Part shown: positions 52,864 to 63,895 of the stretch, one piece after another
Layout: each line of letters starts with the position of its first letter
How positions within the stretch are numbered: position 1 is the stretch's first letter
Position numbers and translations under genes: made by a program
Assembly (NCBI GenBank): GCA_958450365.1
Contig: CAUEEP010000755.1
Span: 558,001 to 622,000, forward strand
DNA: 64,000 nt
Direction of reading: 5' to 3'
Origin: Mesorhabditis belari
Taxonomy: Eukaryota; Nematoda; Chromadorea; Rhabditida; Rhabditidae
The notes under the pieces: model-generated
Told to the model about the DNA's origin: nothing
Seen by the model: only the letters and a program-made list of their open reading frames with translations
Database searches by the model: none

Positions 52864-54410
52864 ATGACCAAGCTATTCCTGATCGCTTTCGTCTTAGCCG
52901 TAGCCGCTGATCAGGCAAGAATGATCAAAATGAGTAAAATGATCAAAATGGTTACCTAAAAATAAATCCAGATTTCTTTCATTATTAGCTTTTGATTTGA
53001 GCTAAATTCTACAGTGATTTCAGTTTAGTTTCAGTTTTAAAAGCTTAGGCTTTCACTTTCTCTACTTCTTTCTATTGGGTTGGGGCAGACCAGCGGCAAA
53101 CAAAGACACTTTGCACGCAAAAGCCCTAAAATATGTTCTTCACAAAAGGATCCACTATTTCCTACAAAATGACGAGAGATTCCACAAAGCTTTTCTTTCG
53201 GGAGTATGAACTTTCAAACGCAGCTGATCAAAATGGCAAAGAGTCCGACTCATCGTTTGAACAATTTCTTCCACATAAACCTTCTTTGGTGTCTATGTAA
53301 AAAAGATAGAGCACATTCAATTACATAAGTTGCCAAATTTGCAGGAAGATCCCTCCAACCGTTTTTCTAGATGACACTTTGTAGTTTTGTGAAAAATGGC
53401 CTTTTCTTGGCTGAGGCGCTGTTTGAGTTTTCTTTAAATGTCATTTTGTAGAGAATAGCTAACTTTTCTACTGATACAAAGCGTATTATTTGACGAAGTC
53501 TGGAAGTTTTAGAAATTTTTTGGATTTTCGGCGCCGAGTCATAGTCCCCAACCCAATACTTCTTTCTCTCCTTCCTTTCTCTACTTTCCTTCTTTACTTT
53601 CCTTCTCTACTTCCTTTCTCAACTTCCTTTCTCTACTTCAAAAACTCAGCTACCAACAATTTCCAATGACTCTTTTTCAAAATATAAATCTTTTGTTGTA
53701 AAAATATTTCACCAGGGTTCAGAAAACAAGTTCAGTCTTGTTTTTCTAGGAGTCCGGCAAAAAATGTTACTTAAAAACAAACTATACATAAAAATAAATA
53801 AAAATGTGGTAATTCTATCGGTAATCTCCTGACTTATTGTTAAAATAAACGTTCGAAACGTTTAGACGACAGAAAAGCCGAGGAATTACTGTGAAAGGGA
53901 CGCTGATTGCAGCAAGGATGACGATCGATGCTTAAATCCGGGAGCTGTTTGTGAGTGTGTGCATAAAGCGTGGTGTTCCATTAAATACGTGAGATTTTCG
54001 ATTGTAATCGAGATATATTCCCAGAGATTATGTACAAATGTTTCCAAGAATTATTAAACCTTTTCAAATGTTTTCTACCCAAAACTGAATTCTTTTTAAG
54101 CTTGATACCAGTTTTTACAGTTTAAACCATAGTTTTACAACTGAATTCAGCAAAAATCATTTTGAAAAAGGTTTTCTAGAGATGTGACCCGGTGAACAAT
54201 GGAGCCGAGTGCCCAAGTTATGCGAAAAATTGTTTTAAACGTGATGGGGTAAGTTTTGAGATAATCTTCAGCTGAATATTCATATTTATTTGCAAAAAAT
54301 CCAATGTCTTTCTTGTTTTTTTGAAAGTTTATATGCAAATTTTGCAGGAAAATGAGTATTTCTGTGTGCGAAAGGCGGTCGATTCCCCACCAGGCACTCT
54401 TCGTGTTTGA
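52864..54410 (+). CDS. Small secreted cysteine-rich protein, copy 2
   Basis: Four exons in phase 0: 52864-52914, 53866-53988, 54180-54248, 54348-54410, giving 101 residues. The signal peptide is MTKLFLIAFVLAVAA. The mature part reads YCERDADCSKDDDRCLNPGA, VCECVHKAWCSIKYRCDPVN, NGAECPSYAKNCFKRDG and YFCVRKAVDSPPG. Cysteine order, the C-E/G-C...WCS-K motif, CDP-x-NNG/KNG-x-x-CP and the exon phases match copy 1. Exon 1 ends at a GC donor (CAG|GCAAGA); no GT donor gives an open frame into exon 2. Intron 1 contains a TTGGGTTGGGG-ended MITE. Function unknown, probably extracellular. Confidence 0.82.
53075..53556. mobile_element. MITE with TTGGGTTGGGG ends, 482 bp
   Basis: Left end TTGGGTTGGGG and right end CCCCAACCCAA, each flanked by TA. 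The end motif resembles the element at 10780-11636. It sits in intron 1 of the copy-2 gene. Confidence 0.82.
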
Positions 54411-54484
54411 ATTCGAAAATCCTTTTATTTGGTTGAATAATAAATTGATTGTCAATTAAATTGTCAATTAAATGAACGAACTTT

Positions 54485-57400
54485 TCATTTCTTTTTGAAC
54501 AACGGAATCAATGTCAACAGTAAACCGGCGATTGATAGAGAAATGCCTAAACGTTTTGAATTGTCCGTTTTATTGCTGGCTAAACTTTAATTACAGAATC
54601 TAACTACTGTAAGACGTAATCCATATTCCATATAGAATTACGTAGTACCTAATTCTATATGGAATATGGATTACGTAATTCTACCGTAGTTACCGTAATC
54701 CTATGTGGATTATGGTAACTTTTTGCGTCTTTTAGAAAACTCTGATGGAAATGATTCTACCGTAGTCTGGCGATCTATTACAAGAAGATTACGGTAACTT
54801 TTTGCGTCTTTTAGAAAAGGAACGAGTAGTATTGAAAAACCAGCCGAAAAAACCCGCTTAACGGTGTTTTAGTTCAGTCGGGAGTGGGCCTATCAACCAG
54901 TCACCGTGGCGCATTCGGGAGTGTCCTCGTCTACAACCCACACGGCCCACAACGAGTACGTAGTTTGAAAAAACCATTTCTCTTCAAATCAAAAATCTAA
55001 GCACTAGCAATTCTTAAATGATGTCCAACTAAGAGAAAAATGCAAAAAGAATCGATTTCGATAGGTCGAGAAATTGTCTTTTGACCTAATCAATTCTCCT
55101 AAGATATCCCAGTTAGAATTATTCAAATTCCACTTTCCTGGGCCAATTTTTTGCGTAGATTCCAAAAAAAAAAAAACTTTCTCTTTTTGCATTTTTTCTC
55201 TTAGTTGGACATCATTCAAGAATTTTTAGTGCTTAGATTTTTGATTTGAAGACAAAAATTTTTGTACTCATTGTGCGGTCCGGGTTCGATTCCCAGATCC
55301 GTCACCAAACATCGATTTTTTCAAAATTCTTTTTAAATGCCACAACAATATATATTCTAAGCTTTTCTAAAGAAGTTTCAGCTTTATTTTTTAAAAAAAC
55401 GGTTGAGAAAATGGCCAAAAAGAGAGACAGTCAGACAGACAGACACTGCTCTTTTTCATCTAATAGATCTTCATTTACAATCAATAGTTTAGCATCTTTT
55501 GAATTTCAATTCTAAATATACCTGAGAAAATATAACTTGGATGATAGGACCCAAAATAGTCAGCCAACCAGCCAGCGATTGATGGACCGATCATTGTTCC
55601 GATTGCCTAAGAGATGAATTTTAACAAATTTAGCTTTTACAAGAACTCATTGCACTAGAAAGTGTGCGTTTAAAAAAGCGAGCATAACGTTTAATAGGTT
55701 ATCGGTAGTTCTGGTTCTCACTTTAAACGTTAAAATGATTCCAAAAGAGTTCGTCAATTTCTCGATTCCGACTAAATCCACCAAAACCACCGACAATAAA
55801 CAGATTGAGGCGGCTGAGCTAAAAATAAAATGATTGTAATTGTATAATATAACTAAATTTCGAATTTTATTGACTCACAAGTATCCAAATAGTCCAGCAT
55901 AGAGGCAGACACTGAGAAAGTCGCTTAACAGAAACGATAAACAACAAAAGAGACCGCAGAGCTGAAATTTGAAGGTAAATTGTGATTTAGATTTGAAATT
56001 TCGAAGTTATTTAGAAGAATTACCAGCCAAAATGCTGAAAAAATCAAAAAAATTCAGTAAAGTCGGTGGGTTTATATCGCTAAATGGTCGCCGTCACCCG
56101 AGAGCCATTTAGCGCAGTCAGCAGCACGCTTGGATAGAGCCCACGCGATCCGGGTTTGAAGCCCGTAGTAAAACTCGATCTTTAATTTTTTTAATTGAAT
56201 TTATCCAACCCTAATAGTGGTGCAAAAGAAAATGCCGATTTGACGGTAAATTCAAAAAAAAGATGGCGTTCGATGGTGACATGATCACAATGGAATATTT
56301 TCGCAAGATCTCGAGCAGATTGGCATGCATCGGCCTGAATAACGTCCCTCAGCTTGGCTTCGTTCACGACTTCTGGCCTCGAACCGTGCTTGTAATCTTC
56401 CAAAGTCTCGTCTCCCTCTCGGAATCGTTGAAACCAAGTCTGACACTGCCTGAGAGACAAACTGCCATCTCCGAAAGACAGAGAGAACGAGCAGCACAGA
56501 GAGAACGATGCGATTCGGCAGCAGACTTTCCAATTTTGAAGTTAAACAGTAATGCTGCTCGTAGCACAAAGTTTTGCTCGACCATGATCTAAATAAAAAA
56601 TATAAGCATTTTAAAATAAAATAAACAACAACCAAAAAATTCAAATGTCGAAATAAATAGGAAACAAATATGCGAACAAAACATAAAAAATAATGCGGTT
56701 AGCATCGCTCGTTTCTGATAAATGAGAGCTGATACCCATCGGCAGTTTCTTTTGCACCACCCTAATAGATTAGATTTTAAGACTTTGAAATAAATTTCAG
56801 TGTTTTTGACTTAAAGACGGCTGAGAAAAAGCCCACAGACGGATGGACAGACGGATCGACAGACAGACACGGCTCTTTTATATAGTAGATAAGCTACTGA
56901 CCAATAGAGATCCACCCAAAATGCAGCGACGATTCCTCGCTTTGTCGTCGCCGGCTTTTTTCGGCAATGGGATTCGGCGATCACTGATGAAACCGCAAAC
57001 GAGACGGCCCAGAGTGTTGATAAGGCCTGAAGAGTTAGAGATAGGTTTTGAAGCTGAATTATCTTCATCAGGTACAAAATCTGTTTTGTTATACTTAAAT
57101 TTGGCAATTAAAATACATTACTCTATTACTAGAGCACTTTAGGTACTGTACTATGTCATTTAAAGTCAATTTAAACTACCGTAACACTTTCTAATGCTGA
57201 AAGGTTTCAATCACAAAGTCTTTTACCGAAATGAAGCCGCATTTACGCTCATTTAATGCAAATGTAACCTTTCTGGCACATAAAATTCTCTAAATCTTTA
57301 AGAGCTTGAAGAAAAGGTTTGTTTGATTCCAAAAGAAACCTTTAAATGTCTTTCATTTACCATAAATTGATATTGGCACTGAAGATTGATCTCTCGTTAA

Positions 57401-60400
57401 TCCCAAAGTATTTGTTGCATAAAAAGGAAGAAAATAGATTGGTCCAGTTGTTCCAACAGATGTCACCATGCATGAAAAACCGAAAACGAGTAGAACCGGG
57501 TCTTTCAGCAAAGAGATTGTCTTTCTAAGCCAGTGATTCCTGAATGACAGTGCCATTGTTACAGTGAAAGTAAAGAATTGAACATCTAGCATTATCAGAT
57601 GAATCTAGCAAGCTGCACAATAGAAACTGTACAATAGAAACTGTACAATAGACTGTACAATAGAAACCGTACAATAGAAACTGTACAATAGAAACTGTAC
57701 AATAGAAACTGTACAATAGAAACTGTACAATAGAAACTGTACAATAGAAACTGTACAATAGAAACTGTACAATAGAAAATGTACAAATTATTGGATCTTT
57801 AGCAGTGCTTTTACTTACAATCCATCCTCTTTTTCTTCTATTTCTTTCATAGTGAAGGCAGCTGATGACTTTTCCGAAAGAAGAGTCCGATCTTCAACTT
57901 CTTGAGACATTTGCTTGGGAATCGGCTTGAAAGTGGCAGCAAAAAGGAGACAAAAGACGAAGAGACCTAGATTTTTCTTTAAAGTTCTTTTTAAAATAAA
58001 CCGGCATTTGAAATAGAGATCAATTAACTTTGCAAAAACCAAAAAAGCAAACGAAAAGGGACTCGAACCGGAGAGCCTCTGCCTTGGATTCTAACTCACT
58101 GCCACTCAGCAGTGAATGCCTCGTCCCTGGTTAGCTTTAATAGGACAATTTTTTTTTCACTCACCTGTAAATAAAATAAATACTCCTTTATATCCAAAAT
58201 GATCGATGACCAATGCATTGATCGGTGAGAAGAGAAAAGCGCCAACACCTGCGCCACAAACGGTGATTCCCGTAGCCAGAGATCGTTTTCTGAAAGGGAT
58301 AAGAACATTAAGGTCAAAGCCTGGACCTAGTTTGGCTAAAGAAAGAGACCCTAGCCTTCTATCAGGTTGGTGGGAAAATAATCGAAATAAACAAGACTCA
58401 AACTTTGTCTTTGATTTTAAAAGTCCTTTTGCGTCATTGATACTAAACTTTTAGCTAATTGTGATTGATATATGTTCTTCTCTTTTATGTTTTTTTTTTA
58501 CTTTACAATCAGTCTTTATTTTGAAAACAAATTGAGTGTTTTAAGAGCATGGATAAGGAACAATTTCAAACACTTTTTTTCTACGAGTTCAAGCTTGGTC
58601 ATACAGCAACAGAAGCGACTGGTAATATCAACAGGGCATTTGGCGATGGAAGTGTTTCTTATGGTATGGTCGCTTTTTGGTTTCGGCGATTTCACTCGGG
58701 CGATGAGACGTTTCATAACAAAGAACGTGAGGGAAGGCCTCCCAGAGTTGACGATCAAGAATTGGAAAAACTGGTGGAAGGAGATTCGAACCAAAACATC
58801 TCGAAAATTCAGGTTGATCATTCAACAATTTTGGCTCATTTGAAACCAATCGGAAAGGTAAAGAAGATGGAGCAATGGATCCCGCACGAATTAAGCGACT
58901 CTCAGAAGCTGCAGCGTCTGACAGCCGCCTCGACGCTTCTAACCCGAAATGAAAAAGATCCATTTCTGAATCGGATTGTCACGTGTGACGAAAAATGGGT
59001 CCTGTATGACAACAGAAAAAGAAGATCCGAATGGCTAAGCAAAGATGAAAAGCCCAAACGCACTGCAAAGCCAGAGATTCATCAAAAAAAGATGATGATT
59101 ACTTTTTGGTGGTCCATGAAAGGAACAATACATTTTTCTTTCTTGAAAACAGGAAATTCTATGAATTCGGACCAATATATTTTGGAAATAGAAAAAATGC
59201 ATAAAAAATTGACAATTTTGGATCCAGGTTTGGTGAATCGCAAAGTTCCGGTTTTGCTTCACGACAATGCTCGCCCGCACATTTCAATCAAAACCATCAA
59301 AAAAATCGAGCGAGCTGGGCTACGAAATTCTTAGTCACCCACCTTACTCACCAGATCTTTCTCCTACGGATTTCCACTTTTTCAAGCATCTGTGCCATTT
59401 TCTAGAAGATAAACAGTTCAAGAATCAAGGCGAGGCCGGAAACGCTTTCCAGCAGTTTATCCACTTGAAAACGCCAAATTTCTATTCTGATGGGATTCGA
59501 AAACGTTGTTTCGCGTTGGCAGCAGTGTATAGATGCTGATGGTTTTTACTTTGAATAAGTTTTGGACTTGAAGTTAGAGGTTCCAAATTTCGATTATTTT
59601 CCCACCAACCTAATAGTTTACAGATCCTTGTGCCCGGTTAGTATATTTCAGGTTTCAGTACTGGAGCCAGTATCAAATCAGTATTGGAATCATAGAATCA
59701 TGTGCTGATTAAAATATGCCTGGACCTGGTTTCTGATCTATTTGGTCCACAAAAAGTATCTGAACCAGGCCGAAATCTTTACCTGCCTTCAGACCTGGCT
59801 CCGTCTAACTTACTGCTTCTTTGAAAGAAATTTTAAAAAGCTTTTCTTAACAATGTTTAATAGAGAAAAGCGGTCAAATGATCGATTCGCCGGTGAGATG
59901 TCGACTAGCGCTCGCTCAAGCGCTTTTTCAATGAGTTCTATAAGTCGAATCGCGAAGTTTTTTGGTAGATAAATATGGTCGAGAATTAGGGCTACAATTC
60001 TCTATATAACACTTGCGATTTTTAAAATAAATTAGACATTTACCAGATACTTTTCCAAAAATTTTTAAGTCGCGGTCACTCTGTACCTAGAATCACGCAC
60101 TTATCAAGCCCAGCCTGATCTGATTTTGTTCTTGGGCACGAATCGAACATCTCAGATATCAATAATATCAGTAACAATCAATAATTTCCCCGTAAAATCA
60201 CGCACTTATCAAAATACGTAGTCATACAGACGATCGCTGAGGAGTACATCAAACCGGAGCCGATTCCCAGAATCACTCCAATTGTTACACCGACTAGAAG
60301 CATTGATGAGGCCCAAATTGAGAGAAGACAACTGGAAGACAACAAATGTTATTGAAAAGAACATTTTACCCATCAAAATGTATCGTTGGACTTACCCAAG

Positions 60401-60779
60401 AGCCGAAAATAAACATCCAATTGCACACGTCAGCTGACGGCCGATTCGATCAGCGATCGCTGTCGCAACGACGCCTACAATCGAAATGAAACTTGGGGAA
60501 ATAAATCAACACATTCGGATGTGTCAGACTTGAGTAATTAAGCTAAAAATCTCACCGGAAGCCATATAAACAGCGTTCAGCACCGAGAAAACGAGTGCCG
60601 CGCTAGCGTTGTCGGCATGGAATTCCTGAAATTCTTGATTCTGAAAGTCTAAAATTCGATTCTTTTACCTCTTTCAAACGATCCATAACAATTCCCAGTG
60701 AATCAATAAAACCATCAGAGATCACGTGGATTAGAAAAGCGCCAAGGACGACAACCTGAAGGCTTTGGGGAATATTTGA
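54485..60779 (-). CDS. SLC16/monocarboxylate-transporter-like MFS protein, 5' exon(s) not found
   Basis: A plasma-membrane-type solute carrier with MFS fold. Minus-strand exons read: SNIPQSLQVVVLGAFLIHVI plus SDGFIDSLGIVMDRLKE (60669-60779); EFHADNASAALVFSVLNAVY; GFISIVGVVATAIADRIGRQ; LLVGVTIGVILGIGSGLMYS; KRSLATGITVCGAGVGAFLF with SPINALVIDHFGYKGVF; a charged central loop (QMSQEVEDRTLLSEKSSAAF); LLKDPVLLVFGFSCMVTS with GTTGPIYFLPFYATNTLGL; GLINTLGRLVCGFISDRR; further membrane segments; and AIGTMIGPSIAGWLADYFGS, ending IPLFKKK-stop. The R/K-R-x-LA-G and NT-GR-x-x-G-x-x-SD motifs are typical of the SLC16 family; substrate unknown. The linker exon near 59870-59960 and the N-terminal exon (candidate before 61096) are uncertain. 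Introns carry mariner elements at 56212 and 58362. Confidence 0.85.
54607..54680. repeat. Perfect short hairpin
   Basis: TAATCCATATTCCATATAGA and its reverse complement TCTATATGGAATATGGATTA flank a 15-20-bp loop. It lies in the last intron of the MFS gene. Related half-copies (GATTATGGTAACTTTTTGCG) follow. Confidence 0.85.
54981..55252. mobile_element. Hairpin/MITE with ~70-bp arms
   Basis: The left arm starts TCTTCAAATCAAAAATCTAA and the right arm ends with its reverse complement. The arms stay nearly identical for about 70 bp (through GATGTCCAACTAAGAGAAAA). The centre is about 130 bp. No coding capacity. Confidence 0.88.
55262..55302 (+). tRNA. tRNA 3'-half relic
   Basis: GTCCGGGTTCGATTCCCAGA is a T-arm followed by an acceptor-like strand TCCGTCACCA. 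No 5' half was seen, since the preceding sequence is the hairpin element. Confidence 0.35.
56095..56170 (+). tRNA. tRNA-like relic
   Basis: TAGCGCAGTCAGCAGCACG resembles a D-arm and CGGGTTTGAAGCCCG a T-arm with a paired stem. The anticodon and acceptor stems do not form. It lies in an MFS-gene intron, next to a mariner element. Confidence 0.42.
56212..56765 (-). mobile_element. Internally deleted mariner element, 554 bp
   Basis: Ends TAATAGTGGTGCAAAAGAAA and (inverted) TTAGGGTGGTGCAAAAGAAA. On the minus strand a transposase start (ATG at 56585; FVLRAALLFNFKIGKSAAES) and, in other frames, SLRQCQTWFQRFREGDETLE and KIFHCDHVTIERHL give the N-terminal HTH half of a mariner transposase. The whole DDD core is missing, and frameshifts break the rest. 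Not autonomous. Confidence 0.88.
57617..57785. repeat. 14-bp minisatellite ACTGTACAATAGAA
   Basis: About 12 copies of ACTGTACAATAGAA in an MFS-gene intron. The unit contains the palindrome TGTACA. Confidence 0.95.
58040..58125 (-). tRNA. Class II tRNA-like relic
   Basis: Minus strand: GGTTCGAGTCCC T-loop, a GTTAGAATCC stretch like an anticodon loop with TAG, and an enlarged variable region. The D-arm is distorted and the acceptor ends do not pair. Probably a decayed tRNA in an MFS-gene intron. Confidence 0.35.
58362..59613 (+). mobile_element. Near-complete mariner element, 1252 bp
   Basis: Ends TCAGGTTGGTGGGAAAATAA and (inverted) TTAGGTTGGTGGGAAAATAA run about 28 bp inward and are flanked by TA. 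The length is close to a full mariner (about 1.3 kb). It is inserted in an MFS-gene intron, opposite to the host gene. It encodes the transposase described separately. Confidence 0.95.
58549..59539 (+). pseudogene. Mariner transposase broken by one frameshift
   Basis: A DDE/D cut-and-paste transposase of the mariner family. The first frame starts MDKEQFQTLFFYEFKLGHTA and has the HTH motif SYGMVAFWFRRFHSGDETF, then the first catalytic Asp in VTCDEKWVLYDN and the second in LLHDNARPHIS. It ends early at about 59334. The next frame, overlapping it, continues ELGYEILSHPPYSPDLSPTD with the third catalytic Asp (HPPYSPDLSPTDFHFF) to YRC-stop. The switch lies near an A7 run at about 59297-59305, where a single base change in length would explain it. 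The spacing of the last two Asp fits D34D. No other break was seen. Confidence 0.9.
60120..60160 (-). tRNA. Short tRNA T-arm relic
   Basis: Minus-strand GAGATGTTCGATTCGTGCCC resembles a T-arm with acceptor bases. No further tRNA structure was seen. Confidence 0.25.
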
Positions 60780-61418
60780 CTGGAATTAGTAAGTTTGAAT
60801 TGAGCAGGCTTAGGCTTATGCTTAGGACTACGCCAGAGTCAACTCAGAAGCCAAGATCTGGTCTAGCTTTAGATAAAATCCATAAAAGTTACTGAGGCTT
60901 GACTCGACTTGACAGGCTTGGCTTTTGGCTTTTTGCAAACCTTGCTAGATGTCTGGAAGACAGGCTTTGATCTAGCTTCTGAGTTTTCCCCTGTGCTAGT
61001 TTGGCTACAATATTGAAAATGCTTGCAATTAGAACGAAAACAATAATGGTTTTGGTACACAGTCACTAGGAAACTATTGTCAGGTGTCTACTTACTTGGG
61101 TCTAAATACCGACGTGTTGCCAGAGGTGAAGCCAGGATTTCGTGACTTTCAACTACCGTAACACTTAACCAACTGATATCTATTTTGTTGAGTCCTAGTC
61201 TGACTCTTTCAGGTAAAACTCCCACCTATAAAGGAAGGGAAAGCAATCCGAAGGAAAGCAACCCCCACCTCTGAGGTAGACCCCCATACCTCCGAGGTAT
61301 ACCCCTACCTCGGAGATTGCCATCGGCAAGGAAAACCCGACAGAATCGCAACAAATCCCGCCCCCCAGAAGGGAAGGGAAAGCCAAGCGGAAAGGGAAAG
61401 ACGGTAGCAGGAATTATA

Positions 61419-62423
61419 CAGTGGTCCACAAAAGTAATGCCCCATTGCCATTCAAAAGTATTCTTTTTGTTTCTCCTTCTATGAACATTAAGTGTATTCT
61501 ATTGTATTATTTAGATTCCTGACATGAAAAATCTTGACACGCCGAAGAAGCTCCAAATCGCTAAGGTCCGGGAAAATGGGATGCGGGAGAAGGATGTGGT
61601 CAACCTCTTCAATTGCTCGATATGGACAGTGCGCCGCATTTTTTCTCAATCAAAAGTCGGCAAAAACCTTCATCGAGGCCTCAAGAGTGGCCGACGACCA
61701 ATCACAACCATAAAGGAAGATCGAGCCGTGATCCAAATGGTAAAAAACGATCCGAACAAAACATCAACCGATGGAAGCCAAATGATGAGGGATCAATTTA
61801 ACAAGGTCGTATCGCCGGAAACGATCAGACGACGATTAAATCAAGCTGGATTATATGCAAGAAGGGCTGGCCGTAAACCTCTGATGAATTCTAAGCACCG
61901 GAAGCAGCGCCTCGATTTTGCACGGATCTACCGAAGTTGGACAATAAGTGATTGGGCGAAAGTGCTATTTACCGATGAGACAAAAATCAATTTATTTCAC
62001 GCGGATGGAAACCATCTTATTCGGCGGCCTACTGGAAAGCGATACACACTCAAGTATTTGGCGTACGGTGAAATTCAACGCGGAAACATAATGTGTTGGG
62101 GTAAGAGCCTTTTTAGTATTTTGTCACCTGATTGTTTTTCTTTAGGAGCGATGTCACGAACTTCAGTAGGTCCATCAGTTCACGTCAACTCAACGATGAA
62201 TGATGTGGCTTACAAGAACATTATGGAGACCCAAATGCTGCCGGATGCCTCCTGGAACACAGACGATGCCTCCTGGATGGATGCTCTACCAGGACAACGA
62301 CCCAAAACACAAGTCAAAGCTCATGATGGGAACGGTGGTGACTCTTCAAAATGGTACACGAACACGACTTATTTCCTTGGTCGGAAATTGATTGGGATAG
62401 CCTCGAGAAGATCAAGCCGTTAG
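61419..62423 (+). mobile_element. Degenerate Tc1-like element, right end missing
   Basis: The left end CAGTGGTCCACAAAAGTAAT after TA is the same as in the 488-bp element at 29565. The transposase frame starts at 61524 (MKNLDTPKKLQIAKVRENGM) with a paired HTH region (GRRPITTIKEDRAV; QMMRDQFNKVVSPETIRRRL), then the first catalytic Asp in VLFTDETKINLF. A 42-nt GT-AG intron-like gap at about 62101-62146 joins MCWG to AMSRTS. The second Asp region (MLYQDNDPKHKSKL) is in another frame, and the third region with DLNPIE-type motif is not found. No right terminal repeat was seen up to 64000. Inactive. Confidence 0.88.
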
Positions 62424-62493
62424 ACTGAAAGTCACGGAATCCTGGCTACGCCTCGGCGTGGTGCATCGTCAAAGCTCCCCTACTACGGGTCCG

Positions 62494-62722
62494 ATGTCTA
62501 ATTCGACCTCGGCCAATTTCTTTTGTTTTTTTATTCTGGCGCTTATAACTGGCCCTCAATTAATCAGAGCTGCTTCTGGAGTCAATTTTCCAGACCAAGA
62601 CAAGTCCGACAAGGAAATTTCGGCTATTCATTGTTCATACAACATTAATAATATGTTTTTTTTTATTTTCTACTTACCCATCCCCATCCTCCATCAGGTG
62701 CTATGTGTCGTTGCGTAGATGA
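62494..62722 (+). CDS. Possible two-exon secreted micropeptide
   Basis: Exons 62494-62654 and 62698-62722 join in frame with GT-AG splice sites around a 43-nt, T-rich intron, giving 61 residues. The N-terminus MSNSTSANFFCFFILALITG is a plausible signal peptide, followed by a mature part of about 33 residues (SGVNFPDQDKSDKEISAIHC ... CYVSLRR) with two cysteines. No homologue was recognised. It lies only about 70 bp beyond the Tc1-like remnant, so it may be a host gene partly overrun by the element or a chance frame. Confidence 0.4.
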
Positions 62723-63823
62723 TGGATTTGGCATTGATTTCTACAAAATAATTAGATTCAAGATTAGAAAATAGACTTGTAAAGAAAAATCGAAAATTTC
62801 ATTGGCAGAGAGCAATTTGTACCGTTCCGCGTTGGACAAAGTAGTAAAAAAAAGGAATTTCCTGAACGCCAAAATGAGAAGAAATCTCTCTTTGAGTGAG
62901 AGTAGAAAGAAAATGAAGAATGAAGAACAAAAAATGGAAATGGAAAAGAGAAAAGAGAAAAGAAATGAAACCCAGTTAGTTTTTTTGTCGTTTTCTTATC
63001 AGTTTTGCATTGAAAAAGCATTTCGCGCCCCAAATCATTTATTGTTTTGTAGCTTGTTAGCTGAATATCTTGTGTTAAACATTTCTTGTGTTAAAGCTAT
63101 AAGCTTTAGCTTACCTATAAGCTATAGCTTAAAAGCTATAAGCTATAGCTTAAAAGCTATAAGCTATAGCTTAAAAGCTATAAGCTATAGCTTAAAAGCT
63201 ATAAGCTATAGCTTAAAAGCTATAAGCTTTCTAAATACCAGGTCTAGAAAAGGATGAGTCTGGTATTGTCATTGTTAAGATTTTCACCCAAAAATCTTGC
63301 CAATTACGAAATTTTGCAGGATCTAGAACCCGAACTCGGTCGAATCCTGATCCTGGTTTGAGACAGGCTTATCGAAAGTCTATCTAAGGCTATCTAACGC
63401 TATTCAGAGCCTATCTAAGGCTAATTAAAGCCTATCTAAGCCTATCTAAACCCATCTAAACCCTGCCCAACCAGGATTGACTGAAACGTGAGACGTAGGC
63501 TTTTCCAGATCTTGACCTAAACCTGACCTGATCTTGGCCCTAGTTCTGGCCCCAAACGTGGTGATATCAGACTTTTGTGTCACTCAGGTGTAAAACGGAA
63601 AAACCAATATTTGAAGACTTCAACAGCTACTTTTTTTAAAAAGATTTTTAAATGAAAAGCTATAGCATAGAAAATTCTACATTTATATTTGATTTTTATT
63701 CGACTTTGACATCAATTCGATGAGTCTTTCCATAGACAAATAAACCTTTCAGAGTATAACATTTGGGGATCAATCCTTCTCTCACTTCACGGCTTTTTTA
63801 ACACAATTATCATTCTAACTTGC
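62723..63823. other. Intergenic, repeats only
   Basis: Contains the 21-bp palindromic array at 63085 and loose CTATCTAA repeats at about 63375-63460. The open frame from 62802 is lysine-rich and lacks recognisable motifs. Confidence 0.55.
63085..63225. repeat. 21-bp palindromic tandem array
   Basis: Six to seven copies of a unit containing AAGCTATAAGCTATAGCTTA. Each unit includes the self-complementary stretch TAAGCTATAGCTTA, so the whole array can extrude as hairpins. Confidence 0.92.
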
Positions 63824-63831
63824 TATAAAAG
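63824..63831 (+). promoter_or_regulatory. Putative TATA box
   Basis: TATAAAAG lies 72 bp before the ATG at 63896, the same arrangement as for the copy-2 secreted gene. Confidence 0.35.
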
Positions 63832-63895
63832 TTATCGAAAATTCACTCTTGTACAAATCAATTATTTTCGAGTGATTGCTCGAAAGATTCTCAAA

